64,000 bases of DNA from Daldinia sp. FL1419 (lineage: Eukaryota > Ascomycota > Sordariomycetes > Xylariales > Hypoxylaceae): positions 186,001 through 250,000 of the forward strand of contig MU623341.1 in NCBI GenBank assembly GCA_025201765.1, given 5' to 3'. The position numbers were made by a program, and so were the translations under genes. The notes beneath the pieces are model-generated. The model ran no database searches, had not been told where the DNA came from, and saw nothing but the letters and a program-made list of their open reading frames with translations. Positions within the stretch are counted from its first letter, which is position 1. The number at the start of each line of letters is the position of its first letter. Below, piece by piece: positions 23,705 through 34,700 of this stretch.

Positions 23705-24220
23705 ATGTCAAGCTGGACTTGCTGCAGAGATGGGGTGAGGAACCCCACCTACATAAAAGAGTGCTTTCGGTGTTATCACGCAAGATGCTCCAATTGTATT
23801 ATAAGAAGTGTTGAGGAGAAGCGTCTTGTTTCCGCTCCTATCTCCGGCGACGCACCCCCATCATTCGGCCCGCCTTGTGACTATGGCCAACGCTGGACTT
23901 GTTGTAGGGATAGGATGAGAAACCTCGGCGACGCAAGAGAATGCCGTGCGTGTTATCACGTAAGATGCTCCTCTTGTATTTTAGATACTACTGAGGACGA
24001 CGATGCTACACTCTCTGATAGTGACCTTGACCCGCACTGTGATGATGGCTCGCTTCCAGTGACTGAAACTTCTACTTGCGGTGACATTTCCCAGCCCTCT
24101 GCTTCCTCACTTAGCGGTATATCTTGGAAATGCTGTAACTGCAACTATAGAAACCAGGCTGGTGTAGGGCGCTGCTGGGATTGTGGTCACGGCAGATGTC
24201 CGTATTGTATGGACTTTTAA
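23705..24220 (+). CDS. Cys-rich protein with three zinc-finger-like repeats
   Basis: Single-exon protein of 171 residues with three copies of one Cys-rich unit. Copy 1 (about residues 4-30) reads WTCCRDGVRN...ECFRCYHARCSNC. Copy 2 (about 64-91) reads WTCCRDRMRN...ECRACYHVRCSSC. Copy 3 (about 142-169) reads WKCCNCNYRN...RCWDCGHGRCPYC. Each has the pattern W-x-C-C, then N, then C-x-x-C-x-H-x-R-C-x-x-C, consistent with zinc binding. The units resemble RanBP2-type or zinc-ribbon folds but match neither consensus exactly. The linker between copies 2 and 3 is acidic and Ser-rich. There is no signal peptide or membrane segment, so it should be cytoplasmic or nuclear. I do not recognise a named family, and the function is not assigned. 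The ATG at 23705 is the natural start because the first repeat begins four codons later. Confidence 0.75.
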   Translation: MSSWTCCRDGVRNPTYIKECFRCYHARCSNCIIRSVEEKRLVSAPISGDAPPSFGPPCDYGQRWTCCRDRMRNLGDARECRACYHVRCSSCILDTTEDDDATLSDSDLDPHCDDGSLPVTETSTCGDISQPSASSLSGISWKCCNCNYRNQAGVGRCWDCGHGRCPYCMDF

Positions 24221-25256
24221 AGATATCGTCATATCTTCCATAGCCGCCCAAATGGACACAAACAGTAAGGGGAAGAACGTAAGATACTAGCCTAGATTCT
24301 TCGTACTAAGTCCACACGCGTGAAAGCAACATTTCCTTCCCTTTTGAATAGGGTTAGTTGGACCTTATCAGCTTGAATATATGCCGAACATGAGGTTGAG
24401 CCCTAGCGACTTGTAATCTGGAGACATTGTTGTGTTCTTAACTACCATTTTTATGCGGCATCCCTACAACCCACCCAAGTAAAACAACAACGACAACAAC
24501 AACGACAACGACAACGAATCTTCAATAAATTGTAAAAAATCGAAACAACGGTTGATTTACGTGATTTTTGTCATAGATACTAGTAATTAGAGGTCGTAGG
24601 TTATAAATATATTTTTTATTTTTTAATTGCTTCAAAATTGAAATTTCTGCGACTTTTTGAAAATCGGTGTTGGCAGGGTGCGGTCGTTGTACATAGATGG
24701 GTAACAAGTCAGTTACACATAGTTAGTTAAAGCTAATGAAGTTGGGTGGTGGACCTTTAAACTCCGATTCCAGCCTTATTACATAGGGGTCGACCATATA
24801 TTATTGGCGGCCTAAAAGCTTGTTACGAAGAACGCCGTTACACGAACATTCAAGCCCGTCTAGCCCCTCCATGGAACGATAGAAAATGGGACCCCACATA
24901 GCCCCGCGATTGAGGTTCACCTAGAAGCTTCTACTGCACGAAAGGCTTCACCTTCCAGTTGCTTCGGGCTGGAATAAGTGCAAGTACGCTTACATTCCAA
25001 TCGTCCCTACCGCCGCGAACAGTTCTTTCCTCGATTTCATTTCTTCACCATAGGCGCCCAAGTTTTTAGGTACCTAAGTAGTTAAATCTTTCCATAAACC
25101 TTAGGAACTCAATCGCTTTCCCGCTTTTCTCTTCACTACTCTTCATAAATCTTCCCAAAGCCTCCATACCCTCTCTACCTGCCCACTGCAACCCTACCAC
25201 TTTCGACGACACTACTTCATTCCCTCTACATTCTACACAGACCTACTACCGCAACT
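24221..25256. other. intergenic region with a CAACGA repeat
   Basis: No gene is seen. A simple repeat of CAACAA/CGACAA units covers about 24483-24516. The last 100 nt before the CPR6 start are C/T-rich (CTCTCTACC, CCCTACCAC), as in many highly expressed fungal promoters. Confidence 0.5.
24483..24516. repeat. CAA/CGA microsatellite
   Basis: Short tandem units of CAA and CGA across about 34 nt. It is outside any called gene. Confidence 0.8.
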
Positions 25257-26454
25257 ATGGCAACCTCGGAAGAGCCCACGAAGCGTAGCTACGTCTTCTT
25301 CGACATCTCCATCGGCAACAAGCCTGCTGGTCGCGTTACTTTCGAGCTATACAACGATGTTGTACCCAAAACCGCTGAGAACTTCCGCGCCCTGTGCACG
25401 GGTGAGAAGGGCCTCGGAAAGTCAGGAAAGCCCCTTCACTACAAAGGCAGCACGTTCCACCGTGTCATTAAACAGTTCATGATTCAAGGTGGTGACTTTA
25501 CTGCTGGCGACGGAACTGGCGGCGAGAGCATTTACGGCGAAAAGTTCGAGGATGAGAACTTTGAGCTCAAGCACGAGCGCCCGTTCCTGCTTAGCATGGC
25601 TAACGCTGGACCTGGTAAGTTTACGTTTTGCAATCTCTTATCCATATGCATTGTTCTAGGACATGTTGAGCTTACAATTGCGTTTCCTCCTAGGCACCAA
25701 CGGTTCTCAATTCTTTGTTACAACCGTCCCTACGCCGCACCTTGATGGGAAGCACGTCGTATTCGGTGAAGTCAAGTCGGGAAAGTCCATAGTAAGACAG
25801 ATCGAAAATTTGCGTACCAACAATGATAAGCCCACGAAGGATGTCGTTATCACGGACTGTGGAGAGCTCTCTGGCGCCGCCGCTCAGGTAGCCGACGTTA
25901 AGGCCCCGGATGCCTACGGTGACCAGTACGAGGACTTTCCTGAAGACGAAGCCGATCAGCCGCTTTCAGCGACTCGTGTGCTTCAGGTAGCCTCCGACTG
26001 CAAGGACTTCGGTAACAAAGCTTTCAAGGCTGGCGATGTCCTTGGTGGTCTTGAGAAGTATCAGAAGGGTCTGCGGTACCTTAACGAGGAGCCAGAGGTT
26101 AAAGACGAAGAAAAGGATTTGCGTCAGAAGCTTGATGCTCTGCGCTTCACGCTTAACTGCAACTCGGCGCTACTCAACCTCAAGCTCGAGTCCTGGGAGG
26201 ACGCTCAGCGCGCCGCTACGGCCGCTCTTGCCGTCTCCGGCGTATCTGACGCGGAGCGTGCTAAGGCGCTATATCGCCAAGGCCTTGCGCTTATCAAGTT
26301 AAAGGATGAGGACGGGGCACTTGCTGCCCTCGAGCAGGCCAAGAAATTGGTTCCCAATGACGCTGCTATTACCAAGGAACTTGAAACAGTCAAGAAGCAG
26401 GCTGCAGCTCGTCTCGCCAAGGAGAAGGCTGCGTACAAGAAGTTCTTCTCCTGA
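25257..26454 (+). CDS. CPR6: Cyclophilin-40 type peptidyl-prolyl isomerase (CPR6)
   Basis: Hsp90 co-chaperone with peptidyl-prolyl cis-trans isomerase activity in the cytosol. Two exons, 25257-25614 and 25694-26454, joined across a 79-nt intron (GTAAGT donor, CTCCTAG acceptor), giving 372 residues, the usual family length. The cyclophilin domain spans about residues 10-175 and contains FHRVIKQFMIQGGDFTAGDG with its catalytic Arg, and the splice restores ANAGPGTNGSQFFVT. The C-terminal half (about 215-350) carries TPR helices that bind the Hsp90 MEEVD tail, for example GNKAFKAGDVLGGLEKYQKG and AKALYRQGLALIKLKDEDGA. The protein ends in a basic stretch (KEKAAYKKFFS). Codon use is strongly biased, suggesting high expression. 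Upstream is a pyrimidine-rich promoter; the intron position inside the cyclophilin domain is common in fungi. Confidence 0.95.
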
Positions 26455-27694
26455 TCCTACTAACCTCCCCTAGGGAGAATGAGAGAATAACTAAATAAAA
26501 AGACAATCGCGAAGGTACCATGAATAAGGCTACGGATGATGATAATGTTTTACGAGGGAATGCCGAGTCAATGCACTGTGACAGTTTAGTCCTTGATAGC
26601 AGCTCTTAAGCTGACACGGAAAAGGGAGAGGTTTTATAAGCGAGTAAAGGAATAAAAAACAATAAATGACGCGACGGAGTATAAAAGAGAATGGGGGTTG
26701 GTCAGGCTTTCGGTCCAGCAGGGATATCTCTTTACGCTCTGGAGGTTACATATCCTTAGATAAAGGGACGAGGATATTAGTAGATGTATGCGTTATGCAT
26801 AGAGCCTGGTTTCCAATTAGAGAGAACAGAAGAAGGGAAGAGTCTTTATGAATTATAAAATCCGAGTGAATAATAAGACAAGATTCCATTATCGTAGTTC
26901 AAGCCGCTTACTTGAGTGACTTGCTTCTTATTTTGTCATGTAGTTGACTTAATATACGAATTCTGAAGAATAGATTCATGTTGAATATCTATCTACAAGG
27001 CAGGCAATTTGGTATGCTTCACGGTTATATTATTACATGCGTACCTGCATACTATGAGGTAGGTTACGCCACTATGAATTTGATGGTTATGAATATATTT
27101 TCTGATACTACGCGTTAATCCCCCCGGGCCCTTTTTTATATCTCATCTCCTACTCTCTATAACTATCTGCCTCCGCCCAACATATCCGAAAGCGAGATCC
27201 ATACGGACGGGTCCGGTATGATGGGATATGTGATATGATAAGCTATTGTATAATATATGGTATAGGTATAATATGGTATGCTGCTGCGATATACGGTCCA
27301 TCCGAGTGCCTCTGCTTCTCTTTCTCAGGTAATGTGTAATAATAACCCCTATGTAATGTAATATAAAAACAAAGTAAAAAGGGGGGGCTCATGAATATGA
27401 CCAAGCCCCCCAAATCAAGAATAAGCCTCTCCTGGAATTCTTTTTTTTCTTCTACCAAGCCTACCAAGCCCGCTTGAAAATGCAGAAACAAAACTCTCTT
27501 CTTATGAGGAGTAGGGGAGGGGGATATGAAAAACGTCCAAGTCCGAATAAATCCTCGTTAGGTAATCGTCGTGACGCTGCCCCGTTAAAGCTCCTACATT
27601 CTATTCTTCTAGTAAAAAATATCCCGTGAAGCAGCATAGCGATACTTCACAGCTAGCTTGCTTCATCTCAATCCCAAAATGCCGGCTAGTCCCT
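26455..27694. other. convergent intergenic region
   Basis: This lies between the 3' ends of CPR6 (plus) and the RasGAP gene (minus). It is AT-rich and contains no gene-like frame. Purine-rich tracts near 26640-26720 and A/T runs near 27360-27450 probably belong to the two 3' untranslated regions. Confidence 0.5.
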
Positions 27695-27809
27695 TCACTC
27701 CTCGGGCTGATGGCTGCTTCGATAGCCGGGTTCGAGAACGTTCCAAGCCTTTTTGTATTCGGTTCCAGGGCCCGGCGTATGGGTATTGTTTTGCGGAGTT
27801 AAGACGTAA

Positions 27810-30800
27810 CTAGTGCCTCGAGCTCACGTCACTCTGCCAAGATTCCGAGAAGCTGCTTAAGATGCTCTTACTGCTTTTCTCCTCTTTATCCCTGCCCTTC
27901 TCCTGTGAAGTCGACGAGCCGGCCATTTCTCTTTCTCTCTCCCTCTCCCTTTCCTTCTCTTTCCTTTTTTCCTTGTCCTTCTTCCCGCTTATTAAACTAT
28001 GTAGAAAGCCGCGAGGATTCTTCCCGTGTTTCGACCGCATCGTACTTGAATTTGACATCTCTATATTATCAGACACGTGACGAAGAACTTTGCCCTCCTT
28101 CCCAAAGCCTCGGAAGGCCGAGCGGTCACTACTATCTGGGTCGCTCCCGGACGAACCCGGAGGGCGGTAAGGTTCATTTTCAAACCAGGGTGTAGAGTTT
28201 CCATATGCTACGTTGACTGCATCCACAAGCGTCGTCTTTTCCGAAGTTTCGGCTAGTTCTTCCGTGGCCACTGATTCATTTTCTGACGCGCGGAGTGCTT
28301 CGACTCTAGCGAGGCATTCGTCAGACCGTCTTTGAAGGTCTAAACATATTATATGGAACTCTGCTAATTCGGCATCAAAGTCCGCAGGGTCTGTAAGCGT
28401 AGATTTGTGGCTAGACTCAAGCCAAAGTTTCACCAAAGCTGCATAGTTCCTAGGGTGGTCGATTAGATATGGTAAGGAAGGGAAGCCTTCTCGAGATATC
28501 GGAGATAGACGGCCGAGAATTGTGACTGGAGTGGAGTATGAGGCGGGGACAGAGTAAAGACTACGCTCAGTCGGTATTGAACAAGTCTGATCAATGTAAT
28601 CTTTGAAAGGCTGTCTATGGATACCTAAGAATCTGTTCATAGGTTCCATCCAACCTTCTTTCTTGCCAAAAGTGGATAGGTTCGCCAAAGCCTGGAGCCC
28701 CTTTGCTATAAGCGTTAGTGTTCGCTGTGCTCGACTTCGCGGGTTATCCCGCAAGAGCCCGAATAACTTAGGGTTTAATATTGCTGGACAAATAAAGCGA
28801 AGAAACAGAAATCCTGAGACACTCGTATAGGTGACAGTTCGAAGGAAATCACCATACCGATCCTCAGCAACAGCTCGGACATACTTGAGGATCTGCCTAA
28901 GTTCAAACGGGAGCTTAGTGGCGGAATCAGAGATACACTCCCACACCTCAGTCGTCAACTGAACTAATAGACTCCAGTGCTGTTGCAATTCCTCGCTATG
29001 ATGGATTCTGCTTGGGTCCACTTCACAATCTGGGTTAAGTTCGTTGATCTCGAAAATCTTGTCCGCTAAAATCTCCTCAAGGAATTCTTTTCCTAGTCGG
29101 CGCATGTGGAATTCCAAAGCTTGAGTGAGCAGGGAGTTGCCCCGGAAGAGAAGATTGGCCTCTCCGGCTAAAGTCCTCATATCGCGGACAAGCAGATCTC
29201 TGTCACCTGCGGAGTTTGAAGAATCGGTTGATTTCAGTCGTCGGCTGAAGCGTAGTCTCTTCATATTGTTTTGACTTCCAATTCCGTCAATCTCTTCTTC
29301 AACGAGAGCCATGAGCCATTCGCTGGTGCTTCCCGACACCTGGTAAATATTCAAGAGTAGCTCTGCAAGCCTTCGCATGGCGGAGGGTATAGCTAGAGCG
29401 ATTTGGCTTGTCAGCCCAACACTAAACTTATGGAGAAGTTCAGATAATGGCTCATAATCCTTCGCTCCAAGGACAACCAGTTCATCATGATTAACTTTGA
29501 CAAACATGCTCCCGATAGAATCTTGCTTTTCATCATAAACTTGAAACCATTGCTCATGATCCTTTGCGCGCTCCAACTTTTCCAAGGGTATATCCACCGC
29601 TCCACATATAACTTCTGTCAGATTTCCTGTCTTAGGAAGACCTAGAGAGGCTTGTAGCTGGTGACTTAAACTTTCCAAATTTCCATCAAGTCGTTTCAGA
29701 ATAATAGATAAATAAGGTAATGTTGCAGGTAATTCGGTAAACTGGGCAAATTCCCGCCAAAACGGGTTCTTCGTATCGGTCTGTGTCGTTGTACGTGATC
29801 GAATCTCACCGTCTAATATCACCTCAGCGAGATAATTTCCCGTTAACGGATCCCGCTCTTTAGAATATCGATCATGATGTTCGGGACCCGGGGTTGCTTT
29901 TCTTATCTTTGCTTCGGTCACCCTAATTTGAACGGTCTTTTCTAAACGGAATAATTGTCCCTCGAATTCTTTCTCGAAATCCCGTATCTCGATGACTTGT
30001 TCCGCGGATGCATCAAGGCCGTACAGATCAGGTACGGCAAATGCTCTTAGGAGCACAAACCAAACTTCGAAGAGAACCCTAGAATCCAAGGCAAGATAAA
30101 CGGGCCGGAATATTGAAAGCTGCTTGGATGTAGATGCGTAAATCGGGAAGATCGCGATGCAATACTCTTCGTCCAAAACAGACCTATCCAGTTGTTGTAT
30201 GGCACAGCGGGAAAGCTGTGGTAGCTCGATGATCGAAAGTACCGCCACATCATTTTCTGTCATTAGTTTGAATTCACCATTGTCTTGTAGGATACAAGAA
30301 ACCCTCCTCCACGAAGTCGAGCCGGAGCGGAGATCTCGGGTAGACGGCCGTTTCACGATTGCACGTGGTGACGTTGCGGTGCCTTTGTCCCATAACATCA
30401 CCTTGCCGACCTTGATAATGGCCGCATCTTTGGATGAAGAACCACCTACTGCTAATGATCCCCGCCTCCTCATATCTGGCCGAACAGACCCGGGTGAACT
30501 CGCGCTTCTGCCGTTGGCAAATCTTACTGTATTAGGGCGAAGTTGTTGCCAACAAAGCAGACTAGCAAGCCACAAGTCAAATTCTGCGGATGGAAGGGGC
30601 CGTAGAAAAAGCTCAATGCCCATCTTATTGTTTAGAATTTCTAGACTCTTCCCTTTGTCTTCTAAACCTTCGATAGGCTCAACGGGCACAACCCTGCACC
30701 CTCGAAGATCGGTGACTAAAGGGACTGGAAATTGCCCATTCTGGCCCGAATCAAAATATAAGCTACCTCTATCTTCATCGATCCAAGCTGTCCCAGGATG

Positions 30801-31715
30801 CCAAGGACCGTTTGTTTCGGCCTGGTATTCGATTTCCCCTTTCATGCGACCGGCCAAAGTTTTCATTAGTAAGAGAATCTTGTTCGCATCATTCGTAGGG
30901 ACCGGGAATGTCAGTGAATCGACAGAGGGTGGCGGTGATACGAGAGGAGATGTAGGACGAGAAGCGCCGCGTTTTATCAGGCGTCGATTAGAAGATTTTT
31001 TCTCTTTGCTTGATGATAGCGTGATCTTTAAATCCGGGGGCCTAGTCTGTGCGACGGAGGGATAACCAACTGACTCAAGCACGGTTGGTGGAGGACGAAC
31101 TTCTATATCTACAACTGCCTGCGAGCCCGACGAGGAAAACGACCCTACTCGATGCCTGCTGTCAGAAGAAGGGGACGCAGTTTGTTGTCGTAATGCTACC
31201 GCACCATCCATTGTGTGCGTGCGTGGCCGGAGGGCCGATTTTTGGTTTTGTGACGGTAAGCTCGAAGAAGTACTGTCTGTAGATTCGCCATATGCTTCAT
31301 TAAATAAAACGCCCTGTCTTCTCCTTTCTCCGCCGGGTATAGATCTGGGCGAACTCTGTTGGGGCGAAGCGCTACCAGATTCCTGGGTCTCTTGTGCGAT
31401 GTTGCTCGTGTCGGTAGTCTCGTCATTCTCGCCTAGCTCAGGTGTAACCGTCCGGATACTATTTTCCTGCATGTTGACACTAGATTCTAAACTCGTACGC
31501 GCATCACTACTGGTTGCCCATTCCGCACTCGGTGGTAAAGTATCTCCCACGGTTGCTAGCGCCCAGTCTGCAAGGTTATCAATGTGATGACCGCTTTGAG
31601 TATCTCCTCCTGTCTCTGGCGGTGGAGAGATACCGCGATTGTTTTGTTCTGAAGGCATAAAGATTGAGAAATTGCAGCATTGAGCGTCGGATAGGTGCCG
31701 CGCAGATGAAAACAA
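27810..31715 (-). CDS. C2-domain Ras GTPase-activating protein (BUD2/CLA2-like)
   Basis: One long frame of 1301 residues on the minus strand. Residues 1 to about 260 are polar and Ser-rich. A region at about 270-590 resembles two PH-like blocks, and a C2 domain follows at about 590-760. The RasGAP domain spans about 790-1090, with the arginine-finger region LFRGNSLLT (about 855) and the signature FLFLRFICPAILNPK (about 965-980). The C-terminus is basic with a run of Lys/Glu/Arg (KEKEREREREREM), made by a CT-rich stretch on the plus strand. This order is that of fungal inhibitory regulators of Ras-family GTPases such as Bud2, which acts on Rsr1/Bud1 in polarity. The ATG could instead be Met20 (31658). 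The 3' end may be spliced: a GTGAGC donor at 27827 and an acceptor at 27750-27749 would replace the last residues and end at 27695. Confidence 0.88.
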   Translation of the reverse strand: MFSSARHLSDAQCCNFSIFMPSEQNNRGISPPPETGGDTQSGHHIDNLADWALATVGDTLPPSAEWATSSDARTSLESSVNMQENSIRTVTPELGENDETTDTSNIAQETQESGSASPQQSSPRSIPGGERRRQGVLFNEAYGESTDSTSSSLPSQNQKSALRPRTHTMDGAVALRQQTASPSSDSRHRVGSFSSSGSQAVVDIEVRPPPTVLESVGYPSVAQTRPPDLKITLSSSKEKKSSNRRLIKRGASRPTSPLVSPPPSVDSLTFPVPTNDANKILLLMKTLAGRMKGEIEYQAETNGPWHPGTAWIDEDRGSLYFDSGQNGQFPVPLVTDLRGCRVVPVEPIEGLEDKGKSLEILNNKMGIELFLRPLPSAEFDLWLASLLCWQQLRPNTVRFANGRSASSPGSVRPDMRRRGSLAVGGSSSKDAAIIKVGKVMLWDKGTATSPRAIVKRPSTRDLRSGSTSWRRVSCILQDNGEFKLMTENDVAVLSIIELPQLSRCAIQQLDRSVLDEEYCIAIFPIYASTSKQLSIFRPVYLALDSRVLFEVWFVLLRAFAVPDLYGLDASAEQVIEIRDFEKEFEGQLFRLEKTVQIRVTEAKIRKATPGPEHHDRYSKERDPLTGNYLAEVILDGEIRSRTTTQTDTKNPFWREFAQFTELPATLPYLSIILKRLDGNLESLSHQLQASLGLPKTGNLTEVICGAVDIPLEKLERAKDHEQWFQVYDEKQDSIGSMFVKVNHDELVVLGAKDYEPLSELLHKFSVGLTSQIALAIPSAMRRLAELLLNIYQVSGSTSEWLMALVEEEIDGIGSQNNMKRLRFSRRLKSTDSSNSAGDRDLLVRDMRTLAGEANLLFRGNSLLTQALEFHMRRLGKEFLEEILADKIFEINELNPDCEVDPSRIHHSEELQQHWSLLVQLTTEVWECISDSATKLPFELRQILKYVRAVAEDRYGDFLRTVTYTSVSGFLFLRFICPAILNPKLFGLLRDNPRSRAQRTLTLIAKGLQALANLSTFGKKEGWMEPMNRFLGIHRQPFKDYIDQTCSIPTERSLYSVPASYSTPVTILGRLSPISREGFPSLPYLIDHPRNYAALVKLWLESSHKSTLTDPADFDAELAEFHIICLDLQRRSDECLARVEALRASENESVATEELAETSEKTTLVDAVNVAYGNSTPWFENEPYRPPGSSGSDPDSSDRSAFRGFGKEGKVLRHVSDNIEMSNSSTMRSKHGKNPRGFLHSLISGKKDKEKRKEKEREREREREMAGSSTSQEKGRDKEEKSSKSILSSFSESWQSDVSSRH

Positions 31716-34700
31716 TTAACGACGTGCCTTGCAATTACCTATGGCTGTCGTAGCCATCCACTCCTTTCAACAGCGGGATGACGCGATCTGATTTACACGG
31801 AAATGCCGTATGTCATAAATCGGTAGCGGGAGTAATTTCGTTCACCAGCTGCCATCGGGGGATGGGCATTCTTGATGAATAATGTGGTCCTCGAAAAGCT
31901 ATGTAGGTCGGTAGGTGGATCGGCGCATGGTAAGGCAAAGCAGGTAAATTCGAGTCTCGTTTCTGCGACGCGGGTTTTGCAAGAGATTCGCTAGGTGAAT
32001 GTTTTCCTGCAGATATTATCATAATATCGTGTGCCTATTTTCAGACTTTCCCGTCCAGTGGTACCTATAACGGCACGTGGAGTATTGAGCGTCAGGGATT
32101 GCAGTAGCCGGTAAGCTTTTAGAATTTGCTAGTTGAGGTGTGGGCGAGAAGTCGAGTGGTTCAAAGCTGGCCGTCTGCCGGGCTCGGCTCGCATTAGAGA
32201 ACGGTCAGGAGGGCACAGCAGAGGGTGCAGTGTGTTGTTCTACTCGCTCGTTAGGTGGCCAGGGCTATGCAGGAAGAGCAGGCCGGCTTTGGGGTTCTAT
32301 GGGTTCTTGGAGCTTCTGGATTCGCACAGCGAAGGTCGGAGTATTATCTGCAGGACCACTGCTTGTCCTGAACCATTGGGGCGCGACGATTGGGTCCCCG
32401 GTCCAGGTTCAGGGTCGAGAGGGTCGAGACGGCAAGCTACCGGCCAGGTAATTTGGTGGGGAGAAGAGGTGCGACGACAAATAAGGAAGAGGTGTTGCCG
32501 TTAAGGAATAGCTCCTAATTAAACCACGTAGAAATGATTGTCTCAGATGCAAGCTGCGGGCGAAAGGCTCGTTAGTTACTTTTGTGCATCGATCACCAAG
32601 TGATCCTTATTAGGACGGAAAGAGAAGAAAAAAAATAAAATAAATGGGGCCAAAGAGGATCCGATTTGTTATTTCAGCAGAAAGAAGAGGTCATAGCAAA
32701 AAGAAGAAGAAAAAAGCTGAGATGCTGAGATGCCGAGATGGAAAAGTTAATTCTAGCTTCCAACTTCCATGCTCCTTCCTTCGTCTGATTTGGTGCTTAT
32801 TTGGCACTAGGGATGCCTGTAAGAACTTGCTGCAAGATGGTGGGAAAGGGAACAAGAAAAAAGAAAAAAAAAAAGAAGGCTCTACGTAAAAGAAGATAGG
32901 TTGCTGCCTTTTCCATAGGTACCTGCCAGCCAGCCGCTGTCATGACCCCATTACCGCCAATTAAGTTTACCTTGGACAAGCTAAAAGGGTGCATCTCCTA
33001 TATGATACGAGTATACACCTAGGTATGTACAGAGCAGGCTACAGCTAAAAAAGTTAATTGCACTTACCAGGACCCTAGCTATACTAATTACCCCTGTCAA
33101 CACCATCAACGGCCGCTATAATTGGTGTTATTACTCGACCCGGTTTGGACTCCAACAAATCTATCACGCTATTCGAAGTTAAGAGATTTAATCTTTACTC
33201 AATTGTGACTTGTTATTATCGATTGAGACAAGGGGACCACAATCCCAAACATTACCGAGCGTTACCGAATATTGCGCCAACGAAGGTAACATTGGGAACT
33301 CGGAACTCGTACGTGGGTACAGGTATTGATATTCATGGGTGATAGGATAGGATACGTTCTAACCGACCCCCCAGCTCGAACCTTCATACCTAATCTGCGG
33401 CCTGGGTATTCTATCGTCCCTACTGATTACGTACGAAAACAACTCCAAGGCTGCCGCTTATTACTTAATATGATGCCCGAGCCCGAGCAATACCAAGTAA
33501 TCTCGAACAAGCTTTAGGAGAAGCAAAAATGAAGGCGAACGCGGCGATGATTGGAAACCCTTCGGTATATGGTCTAGCTCGCGCCGGCAGAATCCGTGAC
33601 AAGCTAGACAGGCTACCGGGCGCCCTGGTAGTATACTAACTAACATACTATGTAGTTTAACCCAACCCTTTGCTAACAGGGCAACCGTGAAAGGTAGCAC
33701 GGACGGAGTTACGGACTAGAATGTCCTGAAAATCAATTCGATAAGCGTACGCCTGCTAACACACTAGGTTAGTAGTGGGTGAAGCTCTCCCAACTTTTTC
33801 TTCATCTGTAAGGGGTCCCGCCATCCTGTTCGCTTACGTGCTTCAGACGGGAACATGGAAATATGGATTGACCGGACAGGCATGCGTTGTAAGAACGATA
33901 AGCAAAAAATGCCCTTCTTCTTCTTTCCTCATCTTCCTACGGCATCCGACAGTGTGGGGGGTCAAAAATATTCTGAACGAATCGCATTTCAAGGCATTCC
34001 AATATCGAACCCCCTTTGTCCTAACAACTCGATCCTCGGCTGGATTCCGAATGGATATGAATCTATTTCGTTCGAGAGGAGCATCTTTAGTCAGTGAGTA
34101 AGGGTGCCTTATAGTATTGGTCATAACCGATGCTACACAACATATCGTCTATTATATGAAATACCAAAAGGCTTTCCAGGTATGAAATTGGGAAGGAAAT
34201 GCACGCTTCTCGTTGTTGATCTCGTCGAGCCTATCATAGAGCCCGAGCCTCGCGTTTAGGGTGTGACTGAATGTCACCGAATTCTTTTTTACGCCCTGAG
34301 GCGCCCACAGCCTGCCCGTCTTGTGTCGCCCTATCCAGATTCCCGGATTCGCCTGCGTTGGTTCCATGAAACCCAAGTGTGCACGCATGCATACAATTCC
34401 ATATCAGGGCCTATTGATGTGCGGTACGACGAATACCCAATTGGCTCTATCCGTTTGTCCGCCTATCTGGCGTTACCTAGGCAAAATTTCAGGAACATTT
34501 ACGTATAAGTGGGTTTGACCACATATCTCATGCATACAATATACTCAATAATATAAGTCGACATCCGACTTTTTGGTTCTAGGAGCCTTGGAGGAGGGGA
34601 GGGATTCGCGGGAATTGATCTCTCTTCAGAGGTCCAAAAATGGAAATCTCTCTGAATATTCTCGAACGATTGTGACGAACATATCCGACCTACTCTGGGT

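Noticed and set aside
30157..31065. 302-codon plus-strand frame inside the RasGAP gene
   Set aside because: It is antisense to a recognised coding region and has no domain of its own.
32133..32504. Overlapping open frames of about 100-120 codons
   Set aside because: They overlap in two frames, are rich in Arg/Gly/Ser without a domain, and lie in the probable 5' region of the RasGAP gene.
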